Assembly: GCA_032622095.1 (NCBI GenBank)
Contig: CP136065.1
Coordinates: forward strand, 243,269,530-243,333,529
Reading direction: 5' to 3'
DNA: 64,000 nt
From: Siphonodentalium dalli
Lineage: Eukaryota > Mollusca > Scaphopoda > Gadilida > Siphonodentaliidae
Below the pieces are notes generated by a model. The model worked only from the letters and a program-made list of their open reading frames with translations. It did no database searches and was not told the origin of the DNA. The translations under genes were made by a program, and so were the position numbers. Shown piece after piece: positions 25,201 to 34,469 of this stretch (its first letter is position 1; the number at the start of each line of letters is the position of its first letter).

Positions 25201-28200
25201 TGCGAGGCGACCTATGGTTGACTCGCATCTATAAGAGAATGCATTGGCACAGGGTAAAAACAATCCCGACTTACGACTGGATTTGATATGGCGGGTCACA
25301 TATGTTATTTTATAAACTAGAATATCAATATAAAAAAAAAATAGGTTTCGCAAAAATTAGCATGGAGCCCTGAATGCATCTATATGCATATTTTATTCGT
25401 ACACAATATTATACAAAATATATCAGGTCACAAGGTAATAGTGTTGTTCTTTGTCTGAATAAGCTCCAGGGATAATTCAGAACTCGAAGAAACGTCAACC
25501 AAATAATATTGACCCCCAGTCAGTCCAACGTGGTGAAGCCACTTTTGCTTTTAAAGCCAAGAACATATACGTATATAGATTTAATTCATTGAGTTGACTG
25601 CTGATGTAAATAAGCTAACGTATATATAAACGGCACCCGTTATCATATCTTACGATGTCTCCAAATTAAATTCGACAATCATAAGTCGAAACTGCTGACC
25701 TGGTATGAGGCTGCGGCATGTTTCTAAACTGTAAGATTGTAACCATACCATGCATGGAACCACCGTCTATAAAGTTAGTTCTTTTCGAGTTGAAAATGTT
25801 TAGCTTTGCAAACAATTATGGTAGATTACCGAACTAAACGCATTCCGCACACACAAAAACAAAACAATTAATGCAGACAGGGTCGATCAACGTGGCAGTA
25901 TATTCTCTACTGCGACGTAGTTAGATCTAAACCTAGCGATTTACTTACCAAACACTGAAGATATAACATATGGGACTTTCTTGTCGGTCCATCTGTAAGT
26001 TTCGTCAATAACGCCACTTCTTTTAGTGCGTTTCCTGTAACGAGGTATATCATTGCAGACACATTGCATGCATGTATATAGTACACGTCTACTGTTGTAA
26101 AGATGTATAATCACTGCATAAGCATTGCATGCATGTAGATAGTACACGTCTACTGTTGTAAATATGAATAATCACTGAATAATCATTGCATGCATGTAGA
26201 TAGTACACGTCTACTGTTGTAAAGATGAATAATCACTGAATAATCATTGCATGTGTACATATTTGGCAGGTCTACTGTCGCAACGAGGTATAAACAATGC
26301 AAATATCATTACATATATACATATATGACAAGTCAGCTGTCGTACCTGGTTTAATGTGTACATATATGTACATATATGACAGGCCTACTGTCGTAAGAAT
26401 GTATAGTAACCGTCGAATCATTGCATGCAAATAAATATGACATGTCTACTGACGTATCATTGTTTAATTACTGTACATAATCATTGCATCTATACATAAA
26501 CGACTAATCTACTGTCGTAAATAGGTATAAGCACTACATAATCATTACATGTATAGATATACGATATATCTACTGCCGTAATGAGGTTTATTGACTGTAT
26601 AATCATTGTTCTATACATATATGACACGGCTACTGTCGTAATGAGCTATCATCACAGTATAATTATTGCCTGAATACAGATAAAACTAGTCTACTCTCGT
26701 AAATATGAATAGGCACTCCATAATCACTGCCTATAGAGAGATATAACAAGTCTCTTATCGTAACGTGGTATAAGAACTACAAATATTAATGGACATGTCT
26801 ACTTTTTTATTCAATAATATTACCAATATATGCCTTTCCAAACGACAATAACAGGATAACTCAATCGCTCCTTCGTAACAAAATTTAAACTATTTGAATA
26901 CTAATTTAGTAATTGAGTAGCTTATCGGGTGCCGTCATGATTAATCATTCTCCCGGAGAAAACATGTATGATACCAAATTAGTGTAACATATTTTGAATA
27001 ATTTGTGTGAAATATTATTTTGGATTATCTCTCTTTTATTAAATTCGCAAGGCGGTAATGGTCATATACCACTATAATAGTGGAAATCAGGATGTGCCTG
27101 ACCCTATAGAGAGTTAATCCATTGAGTCAATCAGCTGGTGTAAATAAACTAACGTATATGTCGTAACGAGGTATATTCCCTTCATATATTTATAGAATTG
27201 TCTACTGTCGTACAATCACTGCACGTATTTATGGACATGTCTCCTATCGCAACGAGGTATCATCACTGCACATATTTATGGACAACTTCCTGTCGTAAGG
27301 AAGTATAATGGCTGCACGTATTTATGAACATGTCTACTGTCGTAACGAGATAAAATAACTGCACTTATTTATGGATATGTCTACTGTCGTGACGAGATGA
27401 AATCACTGCATGTAGTTATTAATATGTCTACTGTCGTAATGAGATAAAATAACTGCACGTATTTATGAATATGTCTACTGTCGTAACGAGATAAAATCAC
27501 TGCACATATTTATGAACATGTCTACTATCGTAACAACATAAAATCATTGCACATATATATGAACATGTTTACTGTCGTAACGAGATAAAATCACTGCACA
27601 TATTTATGGAGAAGTTTCCTGTCGTAAGGAAGTATAATCGGTGCACGTATTTATTTACATGTCTACTGTCGTAATGAGATAAAATCACTGCAAGTATTTA
27701 TGAACATGGCTACTGTCGTAACGGGATCAAATCACTGCACGTATTTGTGAACATGTCTACCGTCGTAACGAGATAAAATCACTGCACGTATTTTGGACAT
27801 GTCTACCGCCGTAACGAGATATAATCACTGCATATATTTATGAACATGTCTACTGTCGTAACAAGATAAAATCACTGCACATATTTATGGACATGTCTAC
27901 TGTCGTAACGGGATCAATAACTGCACGTATTTATGAACATGTCTACCGTCGTAACGAGATAAAATCACTGCACGTATTTTGGACATGTCCTAAGGAAGTA
28001 TAATCGGTGCACGTATTTACGAACATGTCTACTGTCGTAACGAGATAAAATCACTGCAAGTATTTATGAACATGTCTACTGTCGTAACGAGATAAAATCA
28101 CTGCACGTATTTATGGACATGACTACTGTCGTAACGAGATAAAATCACTGCATATATTTATGGACATGTCTACTGTCGTAACGAGATAAAATCACTGCAC

Positions 28201-31200
28201 GTACTGATGAACATGTCTACTGTCGTAACGAGATAAAATCACTGCACGTATTTATGAACATGTCTACTATCGTAACAACATAAAATCACTGCACGTATTT
28301 ATGAACATGTCTACTCTCGTCCGTTGTATATTGTTACAGACGATCAGACTCGTTTTTTTTAAGAAATGGAACGGGGGTTCAGTGAAAATATTTGCAGACA
28401 CAGTGTTGAAAAAAATAATTTCCGCTACCTGACAACCCACTACCCACTATTTGTTCCGTGTCAAATTTGTGGGACACCCCAACAATTAGTAAATAAATCA
28501 GAATAGTATCAACAAAATATACATATCAACCTGGTTCTAGCAATTACTATTTATCATATTCCAACTTATTAATACAACCCATAATAGTGGAGAGGTAATA
28601 GCATAATCGAAAACCAATTCATAAAGAAAATCAGTTCCCATAGGTATCTATTATGTGTTACCTACAATCCTGTACGAAATAATTTGCAAATATTCTAATA
28701 TAATTTTCTAATGGTGACATGCAAAGGTCAAATTTGTTTATTAAAATGGGTTCACGTTTTATATATGTAGCCATACAGAGGACTGTTGGTAAATGCTTAA
28801 TGAGTTTCAACATATACTACCGGAAAGGTTGCACATGTATACCCACTCGTGGAAAAGATCGGGATAAAAAATTAAGTAACAATTAAAATCCGAAATCCGA
28901 GATTACACAAGAAACAAACAAACAATTGCTTACCCCTGATTCTGTCCATTTCTTCTCCCCTTTAGTTTAGCTGCTTGTCTTGCAGTAAGTTTTATATCAA
29001 GTTGAGTTATGTCGTCGGGCTGAATTGCGTGACCATTCGCGCGTCTCAAACCTGGAGGCAAAAACAATATCAATTGTTCAAAAGAGATGAGACGCAAACC
29101 AATTCAGTGTAAATAAGTGTAAAATATTAGCGGTACAGTGCCATTTTCTCTGATCAATATGGGGACTAGTGTCCGAATAACCTGTCCATATGGAAGAAAA
29201 TGAAACATCGTATTCATTGAAGTTTCGGCAGTTGGTTTGCAAGCCCATAATATTGCTTACATGGTCAGGAACTTGGCAAGGGGGTCTCCGTCGAGGGGGG
29301 TTGTAGCAAACTACTGGTTGGAATATCAAGCAATGATAACAAATTTAACCTGTTTGTGCAGGGGGGGGGTCAGGACAAAATTTGCATACACAACGCTGAA
29401 TTTGTTTTTGCAGCACTTTGGAACCCGACCCCCACCTCTTTGTGCCAAACAATATTGTTTTCCACTCATGGTTTTTGGGACACCCCCCTTTCCAGTCACA
29501 TTTGAATGAACATACCACATGGAGAGCCATTATAGGCAAAAACATCAGGGTGTACAATGTCCAGTGAAGGTGGCTGATGTTGAGAAACAGAGAATGGTTA
29601 AATTAGATTGAACATATATAATAATTATCAGTCATTCGTAATTTGACCATTCTGTTTTTTGCAGCATCATCCAACTTTGGTGTACTTTCGCCACCAGTTA
29701 AACTCAAATACTAATAAATTATAACTATGAGCACAAGCAATGCACTCATGAGATTAAAAACATTTATCATGAAAAACTCAACACAACCAGCTGACACAAC
29801 CAGTGAAACAACTTTAAAAAAATAATTATTTTATCTAATTATTTATTCCAGACTTTGCACTCGTGTTTACTTTATATATTTTTTTAAGTTGCTAGTTAAA
29901 GCGAAGTTGTAAACACACAACACACCGGAAAATTATATGCTGCCCAGGTTGAGATGGGGTTTTCTATATAAATGCTTTAAATCTCATATGAGTGTGTTGC
30001 TTGTGCTGAGAGTTCAGCTCTTTTTGTTATGCGGTATTTCATAAAGTATATGTCCTATATATGTCCATTGCACGTGTGTCCTTATAAGTGTCTTGACTGG
30101 TGGTATTAATATAGTTTCATATGAACGATCCACGCCGATCTTATTGGATTTAATGGAGTCAGATGTAGCAGTGACTTTCTATGCAAAATGTATCAGATAT
30201 ATTCATTTTCATTTTATCATCGATGTCGTTCAACTGACATTTCTAAATTGAATTTTGAAAAACGTTGAAGCTGATTGAAGAATTATTTAAGCTAATTTAA
30301 ACTCAGGTGAAGTTTCAATTATCGTTGTGCAAAGTGACTTACAAAATCTTTATCTAATCTGGATTAAGACATGAATGAGTTTAACAAGAAACTTTGATTA
30401 CATTTTCTGGCACAAAATTACCCAAGTATTTCAGACTAGACACTTATCAAACTGTTTCTTGCCTGTTTTACAATATGCAGTGTACGTGGTTAGATGGATC
30501 ATTTTAATATCAACAATAACTAAACGGTTGTAGAATAGCGCATATAAATAAATAATATCTCATTATTTCACAAGTGAATGTCATATTTTACTAAGAAAAT
30601 GCTATTGAGACTGATTGAGATCCATGTGAATGTCTGTTCATTAATAATTGGATATGTAACACTGTAGAATAGCACTTTTGTCTTTTATAGTATTAGTAAC
30701 TTTGTGCCAGAAACATGTTTATAGATTAGAGAACAGGCATGTTCTACATTTATTTTACACATTATTTCAGTTTCATATCAGACTTGGAGAGTTGAATTTC
30801 AGTTTGATACCACAGATAGTGGTAATGTGATATTTTATTTTACTTACTGAATTATATGTGGTTTATTTGTCTTTAGAGTTCATTATAATATATTTACATA
30901 CCAAGTGGTTATCGAACCAGGTGGGCCAGCGCAGTTAAAAATGTCACGAAGGTTTACTTAGTATTAGAAGGGACCAAATAATAAAAACATTCTGGGGCCA
31001 ACCTGACCACAGGGAACTGTACCTAGTATATTGTGTGTACACTACAGATGTTATTTAGATCATAACACATCAAAACAATCATTATATAGGCTAAACAGCT
31101 TGTAATTAGGTCAAAAAAGCCAAAAGGAACAAACTTGCAAGCACCAGCAAACACCGGAAAAAACGTGCTTTCATGAGTTGCGACCCCCCACCCCCGGCCT

Positions 31201-32710
31201 TGTGTCGGAATTTTTGTGCGCGACCCCCCCCCCCCCCTCCCCCCGGTTTGTGGTGTAAAATTCCGAACTAATGTGCCAGGTATGACAATCCTATTGTTGG
31301 CCAAATCTGGGTGGTGAGACAACCCGATAACCCAACTAGTCTGGCCGCAACACACCGATTTATGTTTTAGCGTATAAGATTGATTCTAGGCGGGATATGG
31401 TGGTCTGGGGTCCACTTCTTAACCATCCACCGGCTAATCCGCCATCAGCCTTGGAGAATTGTAGCAATCTTGGATGTGCGAAGGAGAATTTTGGAAACCG
31501 TTGAAGGATTCAAACCACATCATCTTCTGAATATTACGTATAGGCTGTCAACGCTGATCTTTATAAATTATGAAGCTAGCTCATTTAGCGTAGGCCGATC
31601 CATTATCTATACACACGCGTGTTTGTTCTTTATAACATCCAAGATTTCGTTCGGTTTTTATGATGTACTTTTAGATCTTTGAGTACGCAACTTTGTTAAA
31701 TAAGTATGTTTTGGTAATCAATAAAACGCAAGATCATATTCCATATACTGAAGTTCATTTGCGGGAATTTGGTCAAATCTATGATTTTAGCGATTTTAGG
31801 CCGCCATCTTGTTGGCCATATCTGAACTGTTTATTAAATGTTGAGCTGAAATTGATAAAATTACATTCAGAAAACATAATAAGTGTGACAATCGTTGTTT
31901 CTATATTTTTTCAACTCCATGGGGTTAAAAGTATTTTTTTTTTGACAAATTCGGCCATTTTGACTACCGTCTATGGTTATCCCGATTTCTCAAATTCCCC
32001 AAGGCTGAATCCGGGTCAGATGGTAGAATCTTCGTATGTATCTATTATTGAGAAGATAAAATTATTCTTAAACAAAATAGGTGTTCCATTGTATGAACTT
32101 AGCTAAATTTGCCTGTGGCACAGCATTGCGTGATAAAATGCCACATTTGAGGTAATGTAAATTAAGCAAATGAAAATAAGTTTTTATTAACATTATTGAA
32201 ACACCATCAATTCAGTATTTTACCAACTTGTCACAAATTGACCGATTTCCCATTTTTTAAATCTTGTTTCTTTTGTATTTCTAATATGTTCTTTGTGATG
32301 GTTTAATGTACTTATTCCTGTTGAGAAACATTGTGTTGCTATTAGTTTTAGGTTTGGAATTTTTCCTCATAATTGCACAAAACAAATAAGAATTTACCAA
32401 AAACCCGTGATATCTAAAACATAGGTAAGGAATTGGCTAACTGTGTTAAATATTTGACTTGCAGATCTTGGAAAGAAGTTTTCATGTCAACACAAAATGA
32501 TACTCGTGTTCAACCTGTTTCGTTGAGCATCGCGTAAAAATCAAACCTACTATATATAGGGTATTTTTCCACAACCGGTTACCAACAGTGTAGTCATTCA
32601 CCTGGGTTAGAGTCGATGGCCGACTGCAGTTCCTGGTCAATCGAATTTCTCCTCCCTGGCCGCCCGTTTGCAAATTGAAAGCCAGATACCAAAACAACCA
32701 CAAGTACCGC
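13094..32710 (-). CDS. Astacin-family zinc metalloprotease gene (8 exons)
   Basis: Joined minus-strand exons: 32710-32602, 29051-28934, 26034-25949, 24898-24781, 22531-22459, 18089-17886, 15284-15152, 13203-13094. The sum is 951 nt (317 codons with stop) and every phase matches. Counting from the first codon seen: hydrophobic signal 1-16, propeptide to about 81 with furin-like R-T-K-R at 78-81, catalytic domain 82-279, tail 280-316. Zinc site H-E-L-G-H-A-L-G-L-N-H-E at 174-185, Met-turn S-V-M-H-Y at 229-233 (Met231, zinc-ligand Tyr233). Cysteines 124, 145, 166 and 279 match the two conserved astacin disulphides; Cys187, right after the zinc motif, is extra. Astacins are secreted endopeptidases of development, digestion, matrix and hatching; no CUB or EGF domain follows, so it is not tolloid-type. 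The initiator Met is on an unseen upstream exon. Confidence 0.88.
13497..13960. repeat. Degenerate tandem repeat with AAGATGGCCGCTGG
   Basis: Three diverged units of roughly 140-170 bp. Each has ATCCAAGATGGCCGCTGG or a relative, a short CATG-containing stretch, AATTTCGG, a GAG/CATCC block and a GATCG-rich block. Relatives in the opposite sense lie at 42130-42450 and a short one at 21885-21945. Confidence 0.65.
15152..15284 (-). CDS. Astacin exon 7: end of catalytic domain
   Basis: Starts in phase 0 after CCATCTCAG and ends one base into a codon before GTAAGT. It reads S-F-S-K then D-T-I-T, F-Q-D-I-I-G-Q and D-A-K-I-I-N-T-M-Y-K-C, the usual C-terminal lobe of astacins, where the last Cys pairs with the Cys in exon 4. 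Confidence 0.88.
15495..15670 (+). repeat. Probable tRNA-derived SINE remnant
   Basis: AGTGGTT, TAGCGCTCGC and GGGTTTGAATGGG are spaced like the 5' part, A-box region and B box of a tRNA-derived SINE, followed by a body and a T9 run near 15670. Degenerate; lies in the intron before exon 7. Confidence 0.35.
16386..16764. mobile_element. piggyBac-like MITE (TTAA ends) with paired palindromes
   Basis: The outer ends are TTAACCCTTTACCCAACA (16386-16403) and its exact reverse complement (16747-16764). A TTAA duplication followed by CCCTTT is typical of piggyBac elements. Nested inside are two palindromes, 16416-16484 and 16543-16611, each able to fold into a ~33-bp stem around GGTCGACC-like centres, in opposite orientation and separated by a short AT-rich spacer. 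No open frame of note. Lies in the intron between exons 7 and 6 of the astacin gene. Confidence 0.7.
17387..17839. mobile_element. Paired-palindrome element, full-length copy
   Basis: The long terminal inverted repeats start GTGACCCGCCATATCAAATC and run inward about 120 bp through CCCTGTGCC to a palindrome in each arm (17439-17507 and 17719-17787). The central part is AT-rich with ACCCATACAGAGCCCCAGAC. A partial second copy in reverse lies at about 25005-25300. The right end is 46 bp from the exon 6 donor of the astacin gene. Confidence 0.75.
17886..18089 (-). CDS. Astacin exon 6: zinc-binding and Met-turn
   Basis: Acceptor TTTTTAACACAG before 18089 and donor GTAAGT after 17886; 204 nt, phase 0 at both ends. 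It encodes K-E-V-I-V then the full zinc motif, S-P-D-R-D-D-F-V-T-I and Y-S-V-M-H-Y-G-R-Y. The residues after the motif are H-E-Q-C-S-P-D-R-D, where most family members have Ser/Thr-Arg instead of Cys-Ser. All three His ligands, the catalytic Glu and the Tyr ligand are present. Confidence 0.92.
20410..20522. repeat. Dispersed repeat (GGCGGTTTGC family), copy 1
   Basis: Shares CCACrTGGCGGTTTGC, CTCCAAAATAC, TTTTCCCGGTATC and CTACCTTTCTACGA with 61560-61668 (same sense) and 52597-52706 (opposite sense). About 110 bp, three diverged copies. Confidence 0.65.
21616..22172. mobile_element. G/C-run element flanked by GATATTAC
   Basis: The left flank GATATTAC (21616-21623) is followed by CAGGGGGGGGTCGGAAAA; on the right a run of 13 C is followed by GATATTAC (22165-22172). 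TCGGAAAA and its complement occur repeatedly inside (for example near 21733 and 22134), giving imperfect inverted repeats. Eight-base flanks suggest a target duplication, as in hAT-type elements, but the ends are too degenerate to class. Confidence 0.45.
22459..22531 (-). CDS. Astacin exon 5: C-W-S-Y-L-G segment
   Basis: A 73-nt exon (acceptor ATTATTCAG, donor GTGAGT) that is easy to miss. Its first base completes the Gly codon from exon 4 and it ends in phase 0 before exon 6. It encodes C-W-S-Y-L-G, G-S-Q-N-V-S-L and G-C-V-Y, the strand-loop region with the inner disulphide of astacins. It exactly bridges exons 4 and 6. Confidence 0.9.
23455..23545 (+). repeat. Dispersed repeat fragment, copy B
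   Basis: CTGTCTGTCAGGATTT, then GACCACTGGAGCGATTTCAA and CAGATTTGGTGCAGTG; plus-strand counterpart of 11875-11950. Intronic. Confidence 0.5.
24200..24300 (+). repeat. SINE/LINE 3' end with ATCA tail
   Basis: AACTACGTTAAACCCTCAAT followed by (CAAT)n and AAAG. This is a common 3' end of molluscan retroposons. Body degraded; orientation plus. Confidence 0.45.
24781..24898 (-). CDS. Astacin exon 4: helix A and first conserved Cys
   Basis: The first two bases complete Asp105 after the acceptor CGTCACATAG; the exon ends two bases into a Gly codon before GTGAGT. It encodes A-D-W-E-A-V-T-C-I-Q-F-V-P-R and N-Y-L-N-I-I, the standard first half of the catalytic domain. Cys124 is the partner of the last catalytic-domain Cys. 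Confidence 0.92.
25005..25300 (-). mobile_element. Paired-palindrome element, half copy
   Basis: Matches the left half of the 17387-17839 element in reverse: GTGACCCGCC-type end at 25291-25300, a palindrome at 25180-25248 with several arm mismatches, then the CAGAGCCCCAGAC block and AAAATAAAAAACATCC. The other half is missing. Lies between exons 4 and 3 of the astacin gene. Confidence 0.7.
25949..26034 (-). CDS. Astacin exon 3: propeptide cleavage site
   Basis: Its first base completes a Gly codon after acceptor CGTTACAG; it ends one base into the Asp codon before GTAAGT. It encodes K-R-T-K-R, a basic furin-type site, then S-G-V-I-D-E-T-Y-R-W and K-K-V-P-Y-V-I-S, the usual mature N-terminus of astacins. 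The acceptor side is continuous with the minisatellite that starts at about 26040. Confidence 0.9.
26035..26790. repeat. Minisatellite, degenerate half (~60-65 bp units)
   Basis: Roughly a dozen imperfect units of TCTACTGTyGTAA, a G-rich/AT block (GAGGTATAA or GATGAATAATCACTG) and ATTGCATG. Periods are about 60-65 bp. It begins inside the exon 3 splice acceptor region of the astacin gene, whose sequence GTAACGAGGTATAT-CATTGCA matches the unit. Confidence 0.8.
27155..28325. repeat. Minisatellite, homogeneous half (~47 bp units)
   Basis: About 25 units of ACTGTCGTAACGAGATAAAA followed by TCACTGCACGTATTTATGAACATGTCT. Several units are identical over most of their length, and two are shortened near 27800 and 27990. 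Same unit family as 26035-26790, separated by 360 bp of other sequence. No protein-coding frame, no spacer diversity, so it is not a CRISPR array. Confidence 0.9.
28934..29051 (-). CDS. Astacin exon 2: propeptide
   Basis: Acceptor TTGCCTCCAG, donor GTAAGC; phases fit exons 1 and 3. It encodes I-Q-P-D-D-I-T-Q-L-D-I-K-L-T and R-Q-A-A-K-L-K. The aligned position of the family F-x-G-D propeptide motif reads T-Q-L-D: only the Asp, the zinc-blocking residue in latent astacins, is kept. That alignment is my inference. Confidence 0.82.
29358..29495. repeat. G-run / C-run repeat
   Basis: Opens with GCAGGGGGGGGGTCAGGACA and closes with a CACCCCCCTTTCC run; CACCC and ACCCCCAC blocks lie inside. Similar to 21616-22172, 31185-31255, 47715-47825 and 48765-48835. 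Confidence 0.45.
31185..31255. repeat. C-run repeat
   Basis: ACCCCCCACCCCCGGCC followed by GTGTCGGAATTTTTGTGCGC and a C14TCCCCCC run. The GTCGGAATTTTTGTG phrase links it to the other G/C-run repeats. Confidence 0.5.
32602..32710 (-). CDS. Astacin exon 1 (of those seen): signal peptide
   Basis: Acceptor ACTGTGTTACAG before 32710, donor GTGAATG after 32602. It opens in phase 0 with A-V-L-V-V-V-L-V-S-G-F-Q-F-A-N-G, a hydrophobic signal core with an A-N-G cleavage region, and continues into E-L-Q-S-A-I-D-S. An in-frame TGA a few codons upstream of the acceptor excludes a local Met, so the start codon must come from a further exon. Its single leftover G completes the Gly of exon 2. Confidence 0.78.
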
Positions 32711-32989
32711 CTGTAACACAGTAAAGAATGTTACAAACCCTCATAACATTTCAGCGATGTTTCAATCGAGGCCGAAGGGCCGAGATAGTTCAATTCGCTG
32801 AAAGAATGGACAGTTTGAAGCAATTATGCGACTTAAAACTTTACCCAGTACAAAGCGTCACCTCAGATCATAATGGTTTAACACTGAATTGGATCAAGAC
32901 TACTGAACATAGACGTGGGGGCAGGGGGTTTGTGGGGTGTCTCACCCCCAACTTTGGTCAAAATTTTCAACAGCTGGAAATTTCATACC

Positions 32990-33380
32990 TGCCAAAACAT
33001 TAGTTGGAAATTTCACACCAACAATAGGTTGAAAATGTTCTTCTAGTTTGATTTTCAAACAATTTATTCGGGGAATTAATTGTCTTTGGACCAATATCTG
33101 CATATTGTCCTATTTTTGCGAACATTTTGGACTGAAATGGTCATCAGTTGAAAATTTTCCAACCTCAGTGGGGTGACAGGTTGGAAATTTCCAACACTTG
33201 GAAGGCTTGTGTCCCCGTGGCCAGTCAAACACTGCTAGTTAATTTTAGAAAAAAATATTGTCATACATTTGGTCAACATTGTCATTGGAATTGTCATCAG
33301 TTGGAAATTTTCCAACCTAAGTGGGGGTGTCACGTTTTAAATTTCCAACTCCAGGAAGGCTTGAGGCTAGTCTAGATGCT
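32990..33380. repeat. Degenerate tandem repeat, TTGGAAATTTTCCAAC units
   Basis: Diverged units of about 150 bp with GGTCATCAGTTGGAAATTTT, CCAACCTnAGTGGGGnTG and GGAAGGCTTG. A further unit lies at 34020-34145, on the other side of the 33496-33997 MITE. Each unit holds the self-complementary core GTTGGAAATTTTCCAAC. Confidence 0.65.
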
Positions 33381-33495
33381 AGGATTTTGCGCTTTTCTTG
33401 TTCGGATTTCAAAATGTTCGCACACCGGGCCGAACCATGGTCGGTCCGGTGTGTCGTCGTCCCTCCCCGGGGCCAATACAAAACTGCTAACTAGT

Positions 33496-33997
33496 TTAAA
33501 GGCACGTGCGGCCTTCATTGTCGAAAATATTCATATTTGTTCCAAACAATGTAAACAGAAAAACATTAAAACGCATACAGTTTCGTTCATATATACCATG
33601 ACCATCGCGTAAACAGCATGTTATCATAAAGACCTACTATATTTTACCTAAGCAAAAGCCTGATTGTGTTACAGAAGACAGCACAATGCTACTGGCTAAT
33701 CACACACAAATGGCATAAACGCTCTTTATTAGTTCCATATTAGGAATTCACCATCAAAGAACGCTCTTTATGTTTACCATCATAATATAAATAAACACCA
33801 GAAAAGTAACTTTTTATCCTCTTGTTTACATAACAATAGTCAAACATATGACAATAACATACTGTTTATGCGATATTTCTTATTTGTATACGGACAAAGT
33901 ATGTCTACATTTTGATGTTCTTTCTGTTTGTGGCGGTTTTTGACGGCTGGAAATATTTTCACAGGATACCCACCGCCAAGGCCAACCGTACCTTTAA
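33496..33997. mobile_element. TTAA-flanked MITE, copy 1
   Basis: The ends are TTAAAGGCACGTGCGGCCTT and, on the other strand, TTAAAGGTACGGTTGGCCTT; TTAA at both ends suggests piggyBac-type insertion. About 500 bp, nearly colinear with 57303-57804. It contains two AACGCTCTTTA motifs 42 bp apart. No open frame of note. Confidence 0.75.
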
Positions 33998-34019
33998 CAA
34001 AACAATAATTTACTACATT

Positions 34020-34150
34020 TGGTCAAACTTGTGGACTGAAATGGTCATCAGTTGGAGAATTTTCCAACCTGAGGGGAGTATGGGGTTTGACATTTCCAAC
34101 ACTAGGAAAACTAGGAAAGCATCAGTTGAGGCCAGTCTAGACGCATTTGT
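34020..34150. repeat. Further unit of the TTGGAAATTTTCC repeat
   Basis: TGGTCATCAGTTGGAGAATT, then TTCCAACCTGAGGGG and GAGGCCAGTCTAGACGC, as at 33130-33376. It shows that the MITE split an older tandem array. Confidence 0.6.
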
Positions 34151-34439
34151 CTGGAGTTAGACCACTATATATTAGGATTTATGCAATCTTCAGGTTAAAA
34201 TATCTGAATGTTCTCATACCGAGTATATAGAACGATGGTTTATGAATATATACGATATTAGGCCTGATGACCGGTGTGCAAGGGGGTGAAATGGAATTAT
34301 GCAAAACTTGTGTGTTTGGTTTGATTTTTTTTTAAATGTTTATTGAAGAAACAATCACATTGAGGAATGTCAAATACAGATGTTCAATGTTTGGTTTGAT
34401 TCTGATTCAAGGGGGTGGAGTTGGAATTCCCCAAGGTGG

Positions 34440-34462
34440 ACACCCCCCCCCCCCCCCCCCCC
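34440..34462. repeat. Poly-C tract
   Basis: An almost pure C run of about 20 bases after GGTGGACA, with GGGGGTGGAG 30 bp before it. Length is likely to be uncertain in any assembly. Confidence 0.7.
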
Positions 34463-34469
34463 ACAACGG

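Larger units (their letters stand above)
29052..32601. other. Astacin intron 1
   Basis: No additional exon needed. It contains G/C-run repeats at 29358-29495 and 31185-31255, AT-rich sequence, and a 137-codon plus frame (31693-32106) that includes a GCCGCCATCTTG phrase common in repeats and shows no protein signature. Confidence 0.55.

Noticed and set aside
27155-28325. Regular repeats suggesting a CRISPR array
   Set aside because: Units are contiguous and the whole ~47-bp unit is conserved; there are no unique spacers, no leader or cas genes, and the genome is eukaryotic.
31693-32106. 137-codon plus-strand open frame
   Set aside because: It contains a repeat phrase (GCCGCCATCTTG), sits in the astacin intron and shows no domain or coding bias.
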